Below are positions 8,952 to 17,517 of a stretch of DNA of 52,162 nt, in pieces; position 1 is the first letter of the stretch, and each line of letters starts with the position of its first letter. The notes under the pieces are model-generated. The model saw only the letters and a list, made by a program, of their open reading frames with translations. It made no database searches and had not been told where the DNA came from. The DNA is taken from the NCBI RefSeq assembly GCF_014696925.1, contig NZ_JACJQY010000040.1, forward strand, positions 1 to 52,162, in the 5' to 3' direction. The translations under genes were made by a program, and so were the position numbers. The stretch comes from Phormidium tenue FACHB-1050. GTDB taxonomy: Bacteria > Cyanobacteriota > Cyanobacteriia > Pseudanabaenales > Pseudanabaenaceae.

Positions 8952-9839
8952 ATGGTTTTAACAAGTACTGAAGCGATCGCTGGTCAATATTGGCTGTGGC
9001 GAGAACAAAAAATTTATTTTGTCAAAGCAGGAAATAATCCTCAGCGCCCACCGTTGCTCTTAGTTCATGGGTTTGGTGCATCAACCGATCACTGGCGTAA
9101 GAATATCTCGGAACTTAGTCAAGAGTTTGAAGTATATGCGATCGACTTGTTAGGCTTCGGGCGATCTCAGAAACCTGCATGGCAATATAGCGGCTATCTT
9201 TGGCGGGATCAACTCCATGATTTTATTACCGAAAAAATTCAACGTCCAACCGTAATTGCAGGCAACTCCCTTGGTGGTTATTCTGCGTTGTGTGTAGCTG
9301 CTGATTATCCGCAATCAGTGGCAGGTGTGATCTTGCTCAATAGTGCGGGACCATTTACAGATACTAATCCCCTTGGGGCTAAAAAAGTAAATCCCATCCA
9401 AAAAGCGATCGCCCCAGCCTTGCAGAAAGTGTTGCGCCAACCTTGGGCAAATCAATTATTATTTACCTTTGTCCGCCAAAAATCGCGCATTCGTAACACC
9501 TTAAAAAAAGTTTATTTGGATCAATCGGCGGTTACCGATCAATTAGTCGAGGAGATTTATCGACCATCTTGCGATGAGGGTGCTGCACAGGTATTTGCCT
9601 CAGTATTTAGTACGCCCCAAGGCAAAAAGGTTGATGAGTTGCTGGGAGCGATGTCTTGTCCATTGCTGACGATTTGGGGAGAAGGTGATCCTTGGATGAA
9701 TTCCCGTGCTAGGGGTGCAAAATTTCGTGAGTTTTACCCATCACTTACAGAGCATTACATTAATGCAGGGCATTGCCCCCACGATGAAAGCCCCCAAATC
9801 GTGGATAAATTAATTCGAGATTGGTACATGTCCATATAG
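8952..9839 (+). CDS. Alpha/beta-fold hydrolase
   Basis: A 295-residue hydrolase when started at ATG 8952; a longer TTG start at 8910 lies in the pst terminator and is unlikely. Motifs: oxyanion region LLVHGFGAS, nucleophile elbow GNSLGGY, acid GEGDPW, and catalytic His in AGHCPHDE near the C-terminus. The overall sequence resembles the plant/cyanobacterial hydrolase branch often found with chlorophyll or lipid metabolism, but the substrate is unknown. A cap domain probably spans the region after the nucleophile. No strong signal peptide with this start, so probably cytoplasmic. Confidence 0.85.
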   Translation: MVLTSTEAIAGQYWLWREQKIYFVKAGNNPQRPPLLLVHGFGASTDHWRKNISELSQEFEVYAIDLLGFGRSQKPAWQYSGYLWRDQLHDFITEKIQRPTVIAGNSLGGYSALCVAADYPQSVAGVILLNSAGPFTDTNPLGAKKVNPIQKAIAPALQKVLRQPWANQLLFTFVRQKSRIRNTLKKVYLDQSAVTDQLVEEIYRPSCDEGAAQVFASVFSTPQGKKVDELLGAMSCPLLTIWGEGDPWMNSRARGAKFREFYPSLTEHYINAGHCPHDESPQIVDKLIRDWYMSI

Positions 9840-9877
9840 CTTTTAATGTTTTCGCCGAAGGCGAGAACATTAAAAGC
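9839..9877. terminator. Hairpin after the hydrolase gene
   Basis: An 18-bp stem with one G-T wobble (9839-9856 and 9860-9877), GAA loop, immediately downstream of the hydrolase stop. It runs into a second hairpin. Confidence 0.65.
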
Positions 9878-9924
9878 CAAGAAGTGAGGGGTGGCTCTTC
9901 GAGCCACCCCTCACTTCTTGGCTT
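9874..9924. repeat. Perfect 24-bp hairpin
   Basis: Left arm 9874-9897, TTC loop, right arm 9901-9924, core GGGTGGCTC. The first arm overlaps the end of the preceding hairpin, so the two cannot both form fully. Confidence 0.75.
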
Positions 9925-9933
9925 CTGGTAAAA

Positions 9934-10048
9934 GCTATAGCTGTCGCCATTCTTGTTAGGACATAAAACCCAAATAGTGTGAGGCGGCGCGAAGCGCCGC
10001 CTCACACTATTTGGGTTTTGATTTGTCCTGATATAGGTGGCTATAGCT
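9934..10048. repeat. MITE-like palindromic element, family A, copy 1
   Basis: A perfect 26-bp stem (9965-9990 and 9994-10019, GAA loop, core GGCGGCGC) lies within imperfectly matching flanks: GGACATAAAACC on the left, GGTTTTGATTTGTCC on the right, then GCTATAGC on both sides. The same flanks surround a different stem at 26642-26694, in opposite orientation. Confidence 0.65.
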
Positions 10049-10085
10049 ATATATTTGGATAAACGCATAAAGTAGAAAATATAAA

Positions 10086-10439
10086 ATGGCAACTTGGCAA
10101 TGTATTAGCGGCTGTGGCGCTTGCTGTCATCTCGATCCGAGCGATCGCCCCGACCTAGCAGATTATCTCACCGCCGATGAGCTACAAAAATACTTAAGTA
10201 TGGTGGGTAGCGATGGTTGGTGTATTAACTTCGATCGCCTTAATCGTAACTGCAAAATCTATGAGAAAAGACCTCGGTTTTGCAGAGTGGAAGCTGATAC
10301 TTTTTATGACATGTTTGGTGTTGAGCCAGAAGAACTAGATGAGTTTGCGATCGCCTGTTGCGAAGAAAATATTGAGTCGATTTATGGCGATCGATCATTA
10401 GAACTATTACGCTTTGAGCAAGCAATTAGTGCTACGTGA
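10086..10439 (+). CDS. YkgJ-family cysteine-cluster protein
   Basis: A 117-residue protein of the CxxCxxCC family (PF03692 type). Cysteines at 6, 10, 13 and 14 form the N-terminal cluster, and later Cys in WCINF, NCKIYEKRPRFC and IACCEEN complete a probable metal or Fe-S site. YEKRPRFCR is the family's central motif. Function is undefined; the cysteine content suggests a Zn or Fe-S protein in the cytoplasm. The stop codon is immediately followed by the arm of a 20-bp hairpin. Confidence 0.85.
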   Translation: MATWQCISGCGACCHLDPSDRPDLADYLTADELQKYLSMVGSDGWCINFDRLNRNCKIYEKRPRFCRVEADTFYDMFGVEPEELDEFAIACCEENIESIYGDRSLELLRFEQAISAT

Positions 10440-10481
10440 AAAAAAGAGATGGCGGCGCGAAGCGCCGCCATCTCTTTTTTT
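10439..10481. terminator. Rho-independent terminator after the Cys-cluster gene
   Basis: A 20-bp perfect stem (10439-10458, GAA loop, 10462-10481) whose left arm begins within the TGA stop codon and whose right arm ends in a T-run. Core GGCGGCGC is shared with the hairpins at 9965 and 33973. Confidence 0.85.
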
Positions 10482-10512
10482 GTGACTGTGATCACCCATG
10501 TTTATATATAAG

Positions 10513-10545
10513 AGTCACATCTATTTACAGATATCAGTCACATCT
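10513..10545 (+). promoter_or_regulatory. Direct repeat AGTCACATCT, possible operator
   Basis: Two exact copies of AGTCACATCT at 10513-10522 and 10536-10545, 23 bases apart (about two helical turns), in the region upstream of the small 62-residue gene. Regulator binding is a guess. Confidence 0.3.
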
Positions 10546-10693
10546 GAAGCTTTGATTTTGGCGGAAACTTATTTTCATAAAGGGAGTCCTAAATGCATGA
10601 CGATATATCAAGTTAATTACGATTTATCATCATCCGCAAAGCTGGTACTCCTCTAGTTCAGCCCTTATCGCAATATACGCCTAGTAAAAGATC

Positions 10694-10882
10694 ATGAACA
10701 ACAAGAGTGTTATCAGAAATTTAGTTAACCGGGCCCTCCTCATTAAAAGACTCACTCCTGAACTGGAAAACATGATTAACCATGAACTTTCTGAGCAAGG
10801 ATACATTACTGATCCTGACTACGAAGCTTTGGAATATCTCATGAAAGCCGTTGATCAAGGTAAAGTAAGCCAAGTTAGCTAA
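10694..10882 (+). CDS. Small conserved hypothetical protein
   Basis: A 62-residue acidic, helical protein (MNNKSVIRNLVNRALLIKRL). No domain is recognised. The hydrophobic/charged pattern suggests two or three helices without a membrane segment; TPELENMINHEL and DYEALEYLMKAV look like amphipathic helices. It stands alone between the Cys-cluster gene and the PLD-like gene. Codon pattern is like its neighbours, so I think it is real. Confidence 0.6.
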   Translation: MNNKSVIRNLVNRALLIKRLTPELENMINHELSEQGYITDPDYEALEYLMKAVDQGKVSQVS

Positions 10883-10966
10883 TAATTGGCGATTATTAAC
10901 TAACTAAGGACTAGATTTCCTGCTAAAGCTGTAGACTAGGATTGCAAAATTTGAAGTCTTGCATGT

Positions 10967-12451
10967 ATGGGTTATCTGACCTATTCGCGCCTACATCATC
11001 AATTTCGATCGCTACCTCGAAAGATGGTTTATTGGCTGCTGTTTTGTGGTGTGACGCTACTGATGGCGATCGCCGTAAACGCTTGCCAATCTGATACTGG
11101 TATAGTTCCTGCTTTACCACAGCATCCAAATATTCAAGTATTCTTTAATCAAAATCAAGCTGCTCGATACACTGATCCATATCGCAAAATTGAGCGTTTG
11201 GGGGACAATCTTGAAAGGGTAATGATTGATAACGTCAGCAACGCTAAATTTAGCCTTGATGTTGCTGTCCAAGAATTACGCTTGCCAAATATTGCTAAAG
11301 CTATCGTCGATGCAAGATTGCGGGGTGTCAATGTTCGACTGATTCTTGAAAATAGCTATAGTCGAGCTTGGAGCGAATTAATCCCTGAGGAAATTGAAAA
11401 GCTGAATCCCCGCGATCGCGAGCGCTACCAAGAATTTCAAAAGTTTGCAGATATTGATAATGACGGTCGTTTAAGTGAAGATGAACTGGATCGTCGTGAT
11501 GGTTTGCGATTGATCAAAGTTACCAATGTTCCTTGGATTGACGATACTGCCGATGGCTCGAAAGGCAGTGGGCTAATGCACCATAAATTTATGGTGATTG
11601 ACGATCAGATTGTTTTATTTGGCTCAGCAAACTTGACCATGAGCGATATTCATGGTGACTTTACCAGACCTGAGACTAGAGGTAATGCAAACAATCTTAT
11701 TCGTGTAGACAGCAAAGAACTTGCCGCAAGATTTAAGAAAGAATTTAACCTGATGTGGGGGGATGGACCAAATGGCAATCCCGACAGTTTATTTGGTACT
11801 AAAAAACCTTCCCGTAAAATTGATTATCTAATTGTGGGTGGCGCACAAATCCGCATCAAGTTTTCACCAGACCCTATAGATACCGCCCGAGAGCAAACTA
11901 GTAATGGACTGATTGCAACAGCGATCGCAGGAACCAAAAACAGTGTCGATATGGCTCTATTTGTTTACTCCGATCAATTTATTTCTACAATGCTCGAAGA
12001 GCGTCAACGCGAAAATGTCCAAATTCGAGCGCTAGTATCACCTCAATTTGCCTATCGTGATTACTCAGCTACTCTCGATATGTGGGGCTTAAGGTCTACC
12101 CAAGATTGTAAAACAGAGAAAAGTAGCGCATGGAAACAGCCAATTAAAACCGCTGGCATTCCCAATCTTGTATCTGGGGATACTTTGCATCATAAGTTCG
12201 CGATTCTTGATCGCAATTTAGTGCTGACAGGTTCACACAATTGGACTAATGCGGCGAATCATACTAATGATGAGGTTTTAGTTGCCATTCAAAATGAGAC
12301 TGTAGCAGCACATTATCAAAGGGAATACGATCGCCTTTATCAAGATGCTACCTTTGGACCTACTGCAAAACTAGTTCAAGCTACTTCCAAAAGCTGTGCT
12401 GAGCGGGTGAAAGGCAAAACTAAGCAAATGCCTGACGAGACTGAGTTTTAA
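10967..12451 (+). CDS. Phospholipase-D-like lipoprotein with an EF-hand
   Basis: A 494-residue protein. The hydrophobic stretch at about 20-38 ends in a lipobox-like VNAC (Cys40), so it is probably a lipoprotein; Met20 at 11024 is an alternative start giving a cleaner signal peptide. It has two HKD motifs, HHKFMVID (205-212) and HHKFAILD (about 407-414), each followed by the typical FGSANLT or TGSHNWT. Both halves are intact, so it should be an active PLD-fold phosphodiesterase acting on phospholipid or nucleic acid. Between the first strands and HKD1 sits a canonical EF-hand loop, DIDNDGRLSEDE (162-173), suggesting calcium dependence. Substrate is unknown. Confidence 0.85.
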   Translation: MGYLTYSRLHHQFRSLPRKMVYWLLFCGVTLLMAIAVNACQSDTGIVPALPQHPNIQVFFNQNQAARYTDPYRKIERLGDNLERVMIDNVSNAKFSLDVAVQELRLPNIAKAIVDARLRGVNVRLILENSYSRAWSELIPEEIEKLNPRDRERYQEFQKFADIDNDGRLSEDELDRRDGLRLIKVTNVPWIDDTADGSKGSGLMHHKFMVIDDQIVLFGSANLTMSDIHGDFTRPETRGNANNLIRVDSKELAARFKKEFNLMWGDGPNGNPDSLFGTKKPSRKIDYLIVGGAQIRIKFSPDPIDTAREQTSNGLIATAIAGTKNSVDMALFVYSDQFISTMLEERQRENVQIRALVSPQFAYRDYSATLDMWGLRSTQDCKTEKSSAWKQPIKTAGIPNLVSGDTLHHKFAILDRNLVLTGSHNWTNAANHTNDEVLVAIQNETVAAHYQREYDRLYQDATFGPTAKLVQATSKSCAERVKGKTKQMPDETEF

Positions 12452-12453
12452 CC

Positions 12454-12578
12454 GCGATTCTCATTATGAAACCGCTTTTAGTGTTTCCAGCGCCTTCGGC
12501 GCTGGAAACACTAAAAGCGGTTTTTAAAAGCCCGCCAACGGTAGGCTTTTAAAATCCGATCTTTATAATGAGAATCGC
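12454..12578. repeat. Branched (three-way) inverted-repeat structure
   Basis: An outer 14-bp perfect pair (12454-12467 with 12565-12578) encloses two hairpins: one with a perfect 26-bp stem (12469-12494 and 12498-12523, TTC loop) and one with an 11-bp stem (12522-12532 and 12544-12554). Folded, the 125 bases make a cloverleaf-like three-way junction between the PLD-like gene and rimO. It starts three bases after the PLD stop. Confidence 0.75.
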
Positions 12579-12671
12579 TGGAGTTTCAATCATAGCGATC
12601 GCATGGTGCTTAAGTTTTGTTAAGCTAGAGTGTCTGAAATTTTGTGCGCCAAAAATTGCGTAAATAGAAAT

Positions 12672-14009
12672 ATGGTCAATCTGGTTCAAAACGTCAAACC
12701 CACGATCGCTTTCTCCCACTTGGGTTGTGAAAAGAACCGCGTCGATACGGAACACATGTTGGGCTTATTAGTGCAAGCGGGTTATCAAGTTGATAGCAAT
12801 GAAGAGCTTGCCGATTATGTAATCGTCAACACCTGTAGCTTTATCGAAGACGCTCGTCGCGAATCCGTGCGGACATTGGTTGAACTTGCCGATATGGGCA
12901 AACGCATCGTCATTGCTGGGTGTATGGCGCAACATTTCCAACAAGAACTACTTGATGAAATTCCTGAAGCAGTCGCCCTTGTCGGTACTGGCGACTATCA
13001 AAAGATTGTCGATGTGATCGAACGTGCAGAGAAAGGCGAACGGGTTAAAGAAGTTACCCAAATTCCTACCTATATTGCTGACGACACTGTGCCACGCTAC
13101 CGTACTACCAATGAAGCCGTAGCTTATGTGCGCGTGGCTGAAGGTTGTGATTATCGTTGTGCATTTTGCATTATTCCGCATTTACGTGGCGATCAGCGAT
13201 CGCGATCAATTGAGTCGATTGTGACTGAATGCGATCGCTTAGCTAGTGAAGGAGTCAAGGAAATTATCTTGATCTCGCAAATCACTACTAATTATGGTCT
13301 AGATATTTACGGTCAGCCGCGCCTTGCCGAACTCTTAACCGCTCTTGGGCAAGTTGATGTGCCTTGGATCAGAATGCATTACGCCTATCCCACAGGCTTG
13401 ACTCCAAAGGTAATCAACGCGATGAAGTCCACGCCCAATGTGGTTCCTTATCTAGATTTACCTTTGCAGCATTCACATCCCGATGTACTAAGAGCCATGA
13501 ATCGTCCTTGGCAAGGTCGGATCAATGACAAGATTATGGAGCAACTCAAAGCAGCTCTTCCCAATGCTGTTACCCGTACTACCTTCATTGTTGGATTTCC
13601 TGGGGAAACTGAGGAGCAGTTTGAGCATTTACTAGAATTTGTGAAGCGTCATGAATTTGATCATGTCGGTGTATTTACGTTCTCGGCTGAAGAAGGTACA
13701 CCTGCCTTTGATTTGCCCAACCAATTACCTGAAGAAGTCAAACAAGACCGACGAGATCGCATTATGGCAGCTCAACAGGAAATTTCGTTCAAGAATAACC
13801 AGCTAGAGATCGGTAAAACCGTGGATGTGTTGATCGAGCAGGAAAATCCAGATACAGGCGAACTCATTGGGCGATCGGCAAGATTCGCTCCTGATGTTGA
13901 TGGTGTAGTCTATGTCCGCGATCCACTCGGCAAAGCAACTCTCGGCTCAATGTTTTCCGTCAAAATCACCGCCGCCGATCATTATGACCTATTTGGCGAA
14001 ATCGTCTAG
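12672..14009 (+). CDS. rimO: Ribosomal protein S12 methylthiotransferase RimO
   Basis: A 445-residue radical SAM enzyme when started at ATG 12672; the 12630 start adds 14 unconserved residues. The N-terminal MTTase domain has [11 protein letters not shown] and conserved Cys in VNTCSF and AGCMAQ. The radical SAM cluster is CDYRCAFC (CxxxCxxC) followed by IIPHLRG, and a C-terminal TRAM domain (about the last 70 residues) completes it. RimO attaches a methylthio group to an Asp of ribosomal protein S12. [11 protein letters not shown] distinguishes it from MiaB. Stands alone. Confidence 0.95.
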   Translation: MVNLVQNVKPTIAFSHLGCEKNRVDTEHMLGLLVQAGYQVDSNEELADYVIVNTCSFIEDARRESVRTLVELADMGKRIVIAGCMAQHFQQELLDEIPEAVALVGTGDYQKIVDVIERAEKGERVKEVTQIPTYIADDTVPRYRTTNEAVAYVRVAEGCDYRCAFCIIPHLRGDQRSRSIESIVTECDRLASEGVKEIILISQITTNYGLDIYGQPRLAELLTALGQVDVPWIRMHYAYPTGLTPKVINAMKSTPNVVPYLDLPLQHSHPDVLRAMNRPWQGRINDKIMEQLKAALPNAVTRTTFIVGFPGETEEQFEHLLEFVKRHEFDHVGVFTFSAEEGTPAFDLPNQLPEEVKQDRRDRIMAAQQEISFKNNQLEIGKTVDVLIEQENPDTGELIGRSARFAPDVDGVVYVRDPLGKATLGSMFSVKITAADHYDLFGEIV

Positions 14010-14492
14010 GATACTTACTTTTCAAGTTTCACAATAGCGCTGCCATTGTGAAACTTGATTTTAATTTGTACTTTAAATTTGTACTTTAAATAATTGGTGA
14101 TGCCAAATTAAGCAATGGCTATGCCATTGTTTAATTAAAAAATCTTACTGAGTTAGGTTTTTTAATTCACAAAAGTGTTGTCATACTTTCGTGAATTGGC
14201 ATGAGAGCTATACCCAAAGGATTACAGCCTTGTTTTGGTATATGAAGCTACATGTTTTTTATTAAATTTATAGCTAACTGAGAAAAATAACTTTTATATA
14301 ACTTTTTAACTTCTTTTTACTAACCTTTGTATATCTATTAGCGGTTTTAAAATCTAGAAAAGAGTGAATAATTAAACCAAGAAGCAAGAAAGAAATTTGC
14401 GTTGTCAAGCAATCTCAATTTACTGCTCTATCAAATGCTAAGCCCTAAAAACAGACTATTACTCTCTTAAAAGAAGCGAACAAGGAAGAACA
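14010..14492. promoter_or_regulatory. 483-base AT-rich spacer with two hairpins, leader of the STAS gene
   Basis: Contains a 14-bp hairpin at 14022-14058 (loop AGCGCTGCC), probably the rimO terminator, and a second at 14106-14136 (14 bp with one wobble, core AATGGC-TAT-GCCATT). The remainder is AT-rich, without an ORF, ending in AAGGAAGA before the ATG at 14493. Promoter position uncertain. Confidence 0.5.
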
Positions 14493-14918
14493 ATGGATAC
14501 AATTACTAAAGTGAATCAGCTATCCTTCCGCCAAGGTTTAAACAGCGAGACTGCTTTCACCATTAAATTGACTAATAGCAAGTTCGATAGCTTTGCAGGA
14601 TCTGAACTGTTTGGTAAAGTTGAATCTTGGGTCTCAGCTAATGTGATGATGAACAGCAAAGAAGTTCCTGTATTGATTGTTGATATGGAAAATGTAGAAT
14701 TTATCGATAGTCAAGGTTTACAAAAGCTAATAGCATGTCTGAGACTAATGCAATCTCAAAAGAGTAACTTGTTACTTTGCTCTCAGCAGCCTTCTGTTAG
14801 TCTTGTATTTGAAATCACAAGAATTGATCAATTGTTTGCTGTTTTCCCTAGCGTTGACAAATTTATCAATCAATTTGATAAGCAAGGACAAGACGCTGAA
14901 TATCTACTAGCAGCCTAA
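14493..14918 (+). CDS. STAS-domain protein (anti-sigma factor antagonist type)
   Basis: A 141-residue single STAS domain. The signature VDMENVEFIDSQGLQKL contains the serine (in DSQGL) that is phosphorylated in SpoIIAA/RsbV-type antagonists. In cyanobacteria such proteins are switched by PP2C (SpoIIE-type) phosphatases and cognate kinases, and one such phosphatase is encoded about 11 kb away at 25406-26542; a link between them is only inference. Good SD (AAGGAAG). Followed by a 30-bp hairpin shared with convergent bioY. Confidence 0.85.
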   Translation: MDTITKVNQLSFRQGLNSETAFTIKLTNSKFDSFAGSELFGKVESWVSANVMMNSKEVPVLIVDMENVEFIDSQGLQKLIACLRLMQSQKSNLLLCSQQPSVSLVFEITRIDQLFAVFPSVDKFINQFDKQGQDAEYLLAA

Positions 14919-14923
14919 TAACA

Positions 14924-14986
14924 AAACACAAAATCTTACATTAAAAGCCTCGCTGCGCGAGGCTTTTAATGTAAGATTTTGTGTTT
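14924..14986. terminator. Bidirectional terminator between STAS gene and bioY
   Basis: A 30-bp perfect stem (14924-14953 and 14957-14986) with TGC loop and core GCCTCGC, the longest in the window. It lies just past the STAS stop and overlaps the bioY stop (14985-14987). Confidence 0.9.
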
Positions 14987-15635
14987 AATAAAATAATAAT
15001 TTTCTGGAAATAGTTGCAATGACAATAGTGGCACACACGACTAAAAATTGACCTGATAAAACTTGGACAGAATATTGCCAAAATGAAGTTTGGATGGCAC
15101 TAAAGTTAGGTAATTGAATTGCAACTAAATAGATGATGCCGACCAAATGAATTGCCAATAATCCACCAAAACAACTGATTGCCATTTGTCCTAAACTTGG
15201 TGGTCTCAAAAAAGCAAGAAATCCGCAAAGCCATCCGCCTGCCACAAATCCCAGCAAATATCCAAAAGCAGGAGATTTGAGATAACTTAATCCACCACCT
15301 TGATAAAATACGCCAAATCCACTTAAGCCTAAAGTAATGTAAGTGATTTGCGATAATAATGCAGCGTAGCGTCCACCGAGACAACCTGTAAGTAACACTG
15401 CACCAATTTGCATAGTGACGCTGATTGATTCGATCGCTATATTATTTCCCTGCCCAGTGAGGGATGGCAAGAGCAGGGAGGGTTGAATGAACGTGCTAGC
15501 TATTGTTAGCAAAAGTCCAGACAAAGCCCACATTAGCTGTAACGGTTTTGGCACAAGTGTCTTATTCAGAAAATAGATGCAATATAGAATCGTACATGAA
15601 TTTTGGTCAAGAATTATCAAGGTGAGGCTCTGCAT
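14985..15635 (-). CDS. bioY: Biotin transporter substrate-binding component BioY
   Basis: A membrane protein of the S-component (ECF/BioY) family with about six hydrophobic segments. Recognisable motifs: VTMQIGAVLLTGCLGGRYAAL and PAFGYLLGFVAGGWLCG. It imports biotin, the cofactor of acetyl-CoA carboxylase. The ATG at 15635 overlaps the preceding TAA as TAATG, suggesting coupling to the ketoacyl synthase. However, the first 34 residues look unconserved, part of them encoded by a hairpin arm, and the family begins near MWALSGLLLT (Met35, position 15533). I keep the longer start but regard 15533 as equally likely. Confidence 0.85.
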   Translation of the reverse strand: MQSLTLIILDQNSCTILYCIYFLNKTLVPKPLQLMWALSGLLLTIASTFIQPSLLLPSLTGQGNNIAIESISVTMQIGAVLLTGCLGGRYAALLSQITYITLGLSGFGVFYQGGGLSYLKSPAFGYLLGFVAGGWLCGFLAFLRPPSLGQMAISCFGGLLAIHLVGIIYLVAIQLPNFSAIQTSFWQYSVQVLSGQFLVVCATIVIATISRKLLFY

Positions 15636-15655
15636 TACCCTGATAATTCTTGACC
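15605..15655. terminator. Hairpin spanning the ketoacyl-synthase stop and bioY start
   Basis: A 15-bp perfect inverted repeat (15605-15619 and 15641-15655) with a 21-base loop that contains the overlapping TAATG. One arm encodes the C-terminus of the ketoacyl synthase; the other would encode the N-terminus of the long form of BioY. Confidence 0.6.
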
Positions 15656-16801
15656 GAAGGCAACGATCGCGTTTTGTCCGCCAAAGCCAAAACTGAAGTT
15701 AAGTGCATATTGCAGATCGGGAGAGCGCTCAGCTTGATGAATAATCCGTAAATCAAAGGCAGGGGTTTGCATTCCTACGCAGGGTGGCAAAAGGCGATCT
15801 CGTAAAGCTAACAGACAAAATGCTGCTTCGATCAGCCCTGTCGCTCCTAGCGTATGGCCAGTGGCTCCTTTGGTGGCACTAACGGCGATATTTGGAAAAA
15901 ATTGTTGAATTAATTCCGCTTCACGAGCATCATTTAATTGTGTAGCCGTACCATGCACATTAATATAACCAACCTGATCCGCATTAATTTGCGATCGCCG
16001 CAGACAATCTTTGAGGGCGATCGCAGCCATACGATTATCTAGGTTAGGGCTAGTGGCATGATAAGCATCATTGGTAATTCCCCAGCCTAAAACTTTGCCA
16101 TAAATATTTGCGCCACGTTGTTTAGCTGTCTCTAATGATTCCAATACTAAAACTGCCGAACCTTCTCCTAGGGCAAAACCTTCGCGTTCTAGACTAAAAG
16201 GATGTACGCCAGATTTGGCTAATACATTAATTTTTTGAAATCCTGCGATCGTCAGTGGTGTAATCGCTGCATCAGTTGCACCAGCGATCGCTAACTCACA
16301 TTGCCCAGAACGAATTAATTCACAAGCTTGAGCGATCGCCCAGTTGGCAGTGGCACAGGCTGCCATTGGGGCTAATACAGGAGCTTGAGTTTTTAATAAA
16401 TTCGCAATTTGAGCAGATAAATTTGCTGGCTGGCTTTGCCACCATTGGTTCTCACTTAGAAATTTTTCAGGGCTATCTAGAAGTAGTTCTAATTCTCTTT
16501 GATTGCTACGACTGGAACCAATGACAACTCCGCAGTTAGGTAATGGAGTTTCTAGATTTGCATCAGAGATCGCTTCTAAGGTTGCTTTTTCTAATAAATA
16601 TTGCGATCGTGACGAGTGAGTATCACCTAAGGAACTAATCCTAGCAATAGGAAGCTGTAATTGATGGTCAAACTTAATTCCTGATTCACTGGCTAGTAGC
16701 CTTTCCCAAGTAGTTTCGCGATCATCTGCGATCGCTGTCATTATGCCAATACCTGTCACAACGACCGTCTTGCTACCAGCTTCTCTATCCCAAGATTTCA
16801 T
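15635..16801 (-). CDS. Beta-ketoacyl-ACP synthase (FabF/KAS II-like)
   Basis: A 388-residue thiolase-fold condensing enzyme. The nucleophile Cys lies in MAACATANWAIAQAC, His residues in VHGTATQLNDAREAE and ATKGATGHTLGATG, and the C-terminal NFSFGFGGQNA. It is shorter than typical FabF (about 410-416 residues) and diverges around the active-site Cys, so it is probably a second KAS of the cell rather than the main FabF. It elongates acyl-ACP with malonyl-ACP. Its start overlaps the upstream Uma2 gene by 17 bases, and it is followed by bioY, an operon linking biotin uptake to fatty-acid synthesis. Confidence 0.85.
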   Translation of the reverse strand: MKSWDREAGSKTVVVTGIGIMTAIADDRETTWERLLASESGIKFDHQLQLPIARISSLGDTHSSRSQYLLEKATLEAISDANLETPLPNCGVVIGSSRSNQRELELLLDSPEKFLSENQWWQSQPANLSAQIANLLKTQAPVLAPMAACATANWAIAQACELIRSGQCELAIAGATDAAITPLTIAGFQKINVLAKSGVHPFSLEREGFALGEGSAVLVLESLETAKQRGANIYGKVLGWGITNDAYHATSPNLDNRMAAIALKDCLRRSQINADQVGYINVHGTATQLNDAREAELIQQFFPNIAVSATKGATGHTLGATGLIEAAFCLLALRDRLLPPCVGMQTPAFDLRIIHQAERSPDLQYALNFSFGFGGQNAIVAFGQELSG

Positions 16802-17348
16802 CGACAGTAATACTTACATCAGGAAAAGCAAGAATAGATAAATTTTGTCCGCGATAGACTTTGTAGGTTTCTTGATAACCTTCAACATTTGGATATCGAT
16901 AAACTTCTATGCAAGCACTATTAATATCAACTAACCAAACTTCCGCAATTCCATCTTCAGCATAGAGAGGAATTTTTAACTCGCGATCGCTATCGATGTT
17001 ACTATCAGCAACTTCAATTAATAGCAAGACATCACTAGGTTGTGGATGTCCTGATTCATAGAAGTCATCTTGATATTTCAGTAACATTACATCAGGCTCA
17101 GGCTCAGAAGTATTATCCAAAGACAAGGGATTCTGGATCCGAATTACAACCTTACCTGTAAGTTTTGCCGCAAATGCATAATTACAACGATCTACACAAG
17201 AGGCATGTCTTCTCCCAATCGGTGACATTTTAATTATTTCTCCTCTAATTAGTTCTACGCGCTCACCATGAGCTATTACACCAGATGCAGCCATCTGATA
17301 ATATTCTTTGACGGTAAAGAGGCGCTTAAGTACTGATGTCGTTGGCAT
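16785..17348 (-). CDS. Uma2-family endonuclease-fold protein
   Basis: A 187-residue member of the Uma2 (DUF820) family, very expanded in cyanobacteria, with a PD-(D/E)xK nuclease fold. Core motifs: EPEPDVMLLKYQ, LLLIEVADSNIDSDRELKIPLYAEDGIAEVWLVD, which supply the Asp, Glu and Lys of the fold. A biological role is not established. The 3' end overlaps the ketoacyl-synthase start. ATG at 17348 has TAAATATATG context with a purine-rich GGAGGTAAATAT just upstream, which fixes the start. Confidence 0.85.
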   Translation of the reverse strand: MPTTSVLKRLFTVKEYYQMAASGVIAHGERVELIRGEIIKMSPIGRRHASCVDRCNYAFAAKLTGKVVIRIQNPLSLDNTSEPEPDVMLLKYQDDFYESGHPQPSDVLLLIEVADSNIDSDRELKIPLYAEDGIAEVWLVDINSACIEVYRYPNVEGYQETYKVYRGQNLSILAFPDVSITVDEILG

Positions 17349-17396
17349 ATATTTACCTCCGTAGAACTGCTTTTATTCTAACCTTGAAATGTTTTA

Positions 17397-17476
17397 CAGC
17401 GCTTTGCGCTTAAGCCCAAACCAAGAGATTTTTGAAAAGTTTTGCCTTGCAACATTTTTCAAAAACCTCTTGTTGC
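17397..17476. repeat. Dispersed hairpin repeat, family C, copy 1
   Basis: Begins AGCGCTTTGCGCTTAAGCC, then an imperfect stem in which AAGAGATTTTTGAAAA pairs with TTTTCAAAAACCTCTT around a GCCTTGC loop. The same layout recurs at 31475, 32963 and 50028. Confidence 0.65.
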
Positions 17477-17478
17477 TG

Positions 17479-17513
17479 TAAGAGAGTGTGACCCTTCGGG
17501 TCACACTCTCTTA
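17479..17513. terminator. Terminator of the beta-propeller gene
   Basis: A 16-bp perfect stem (17479-17494 and 17498-17513) with TTC loop and core GTGACCC, just downstream of the minus-strand gene that ends at 17518. Confidence 0.75.
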
Positions 17514-17517
17514 TGTA

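Noticed and set aside
9760-10092. 110-residue minus-strand ORF
   Set aside because: It runs through three long hairpins and the end of the hydrolase gene; inverted-repeat DNA generates the open frame.
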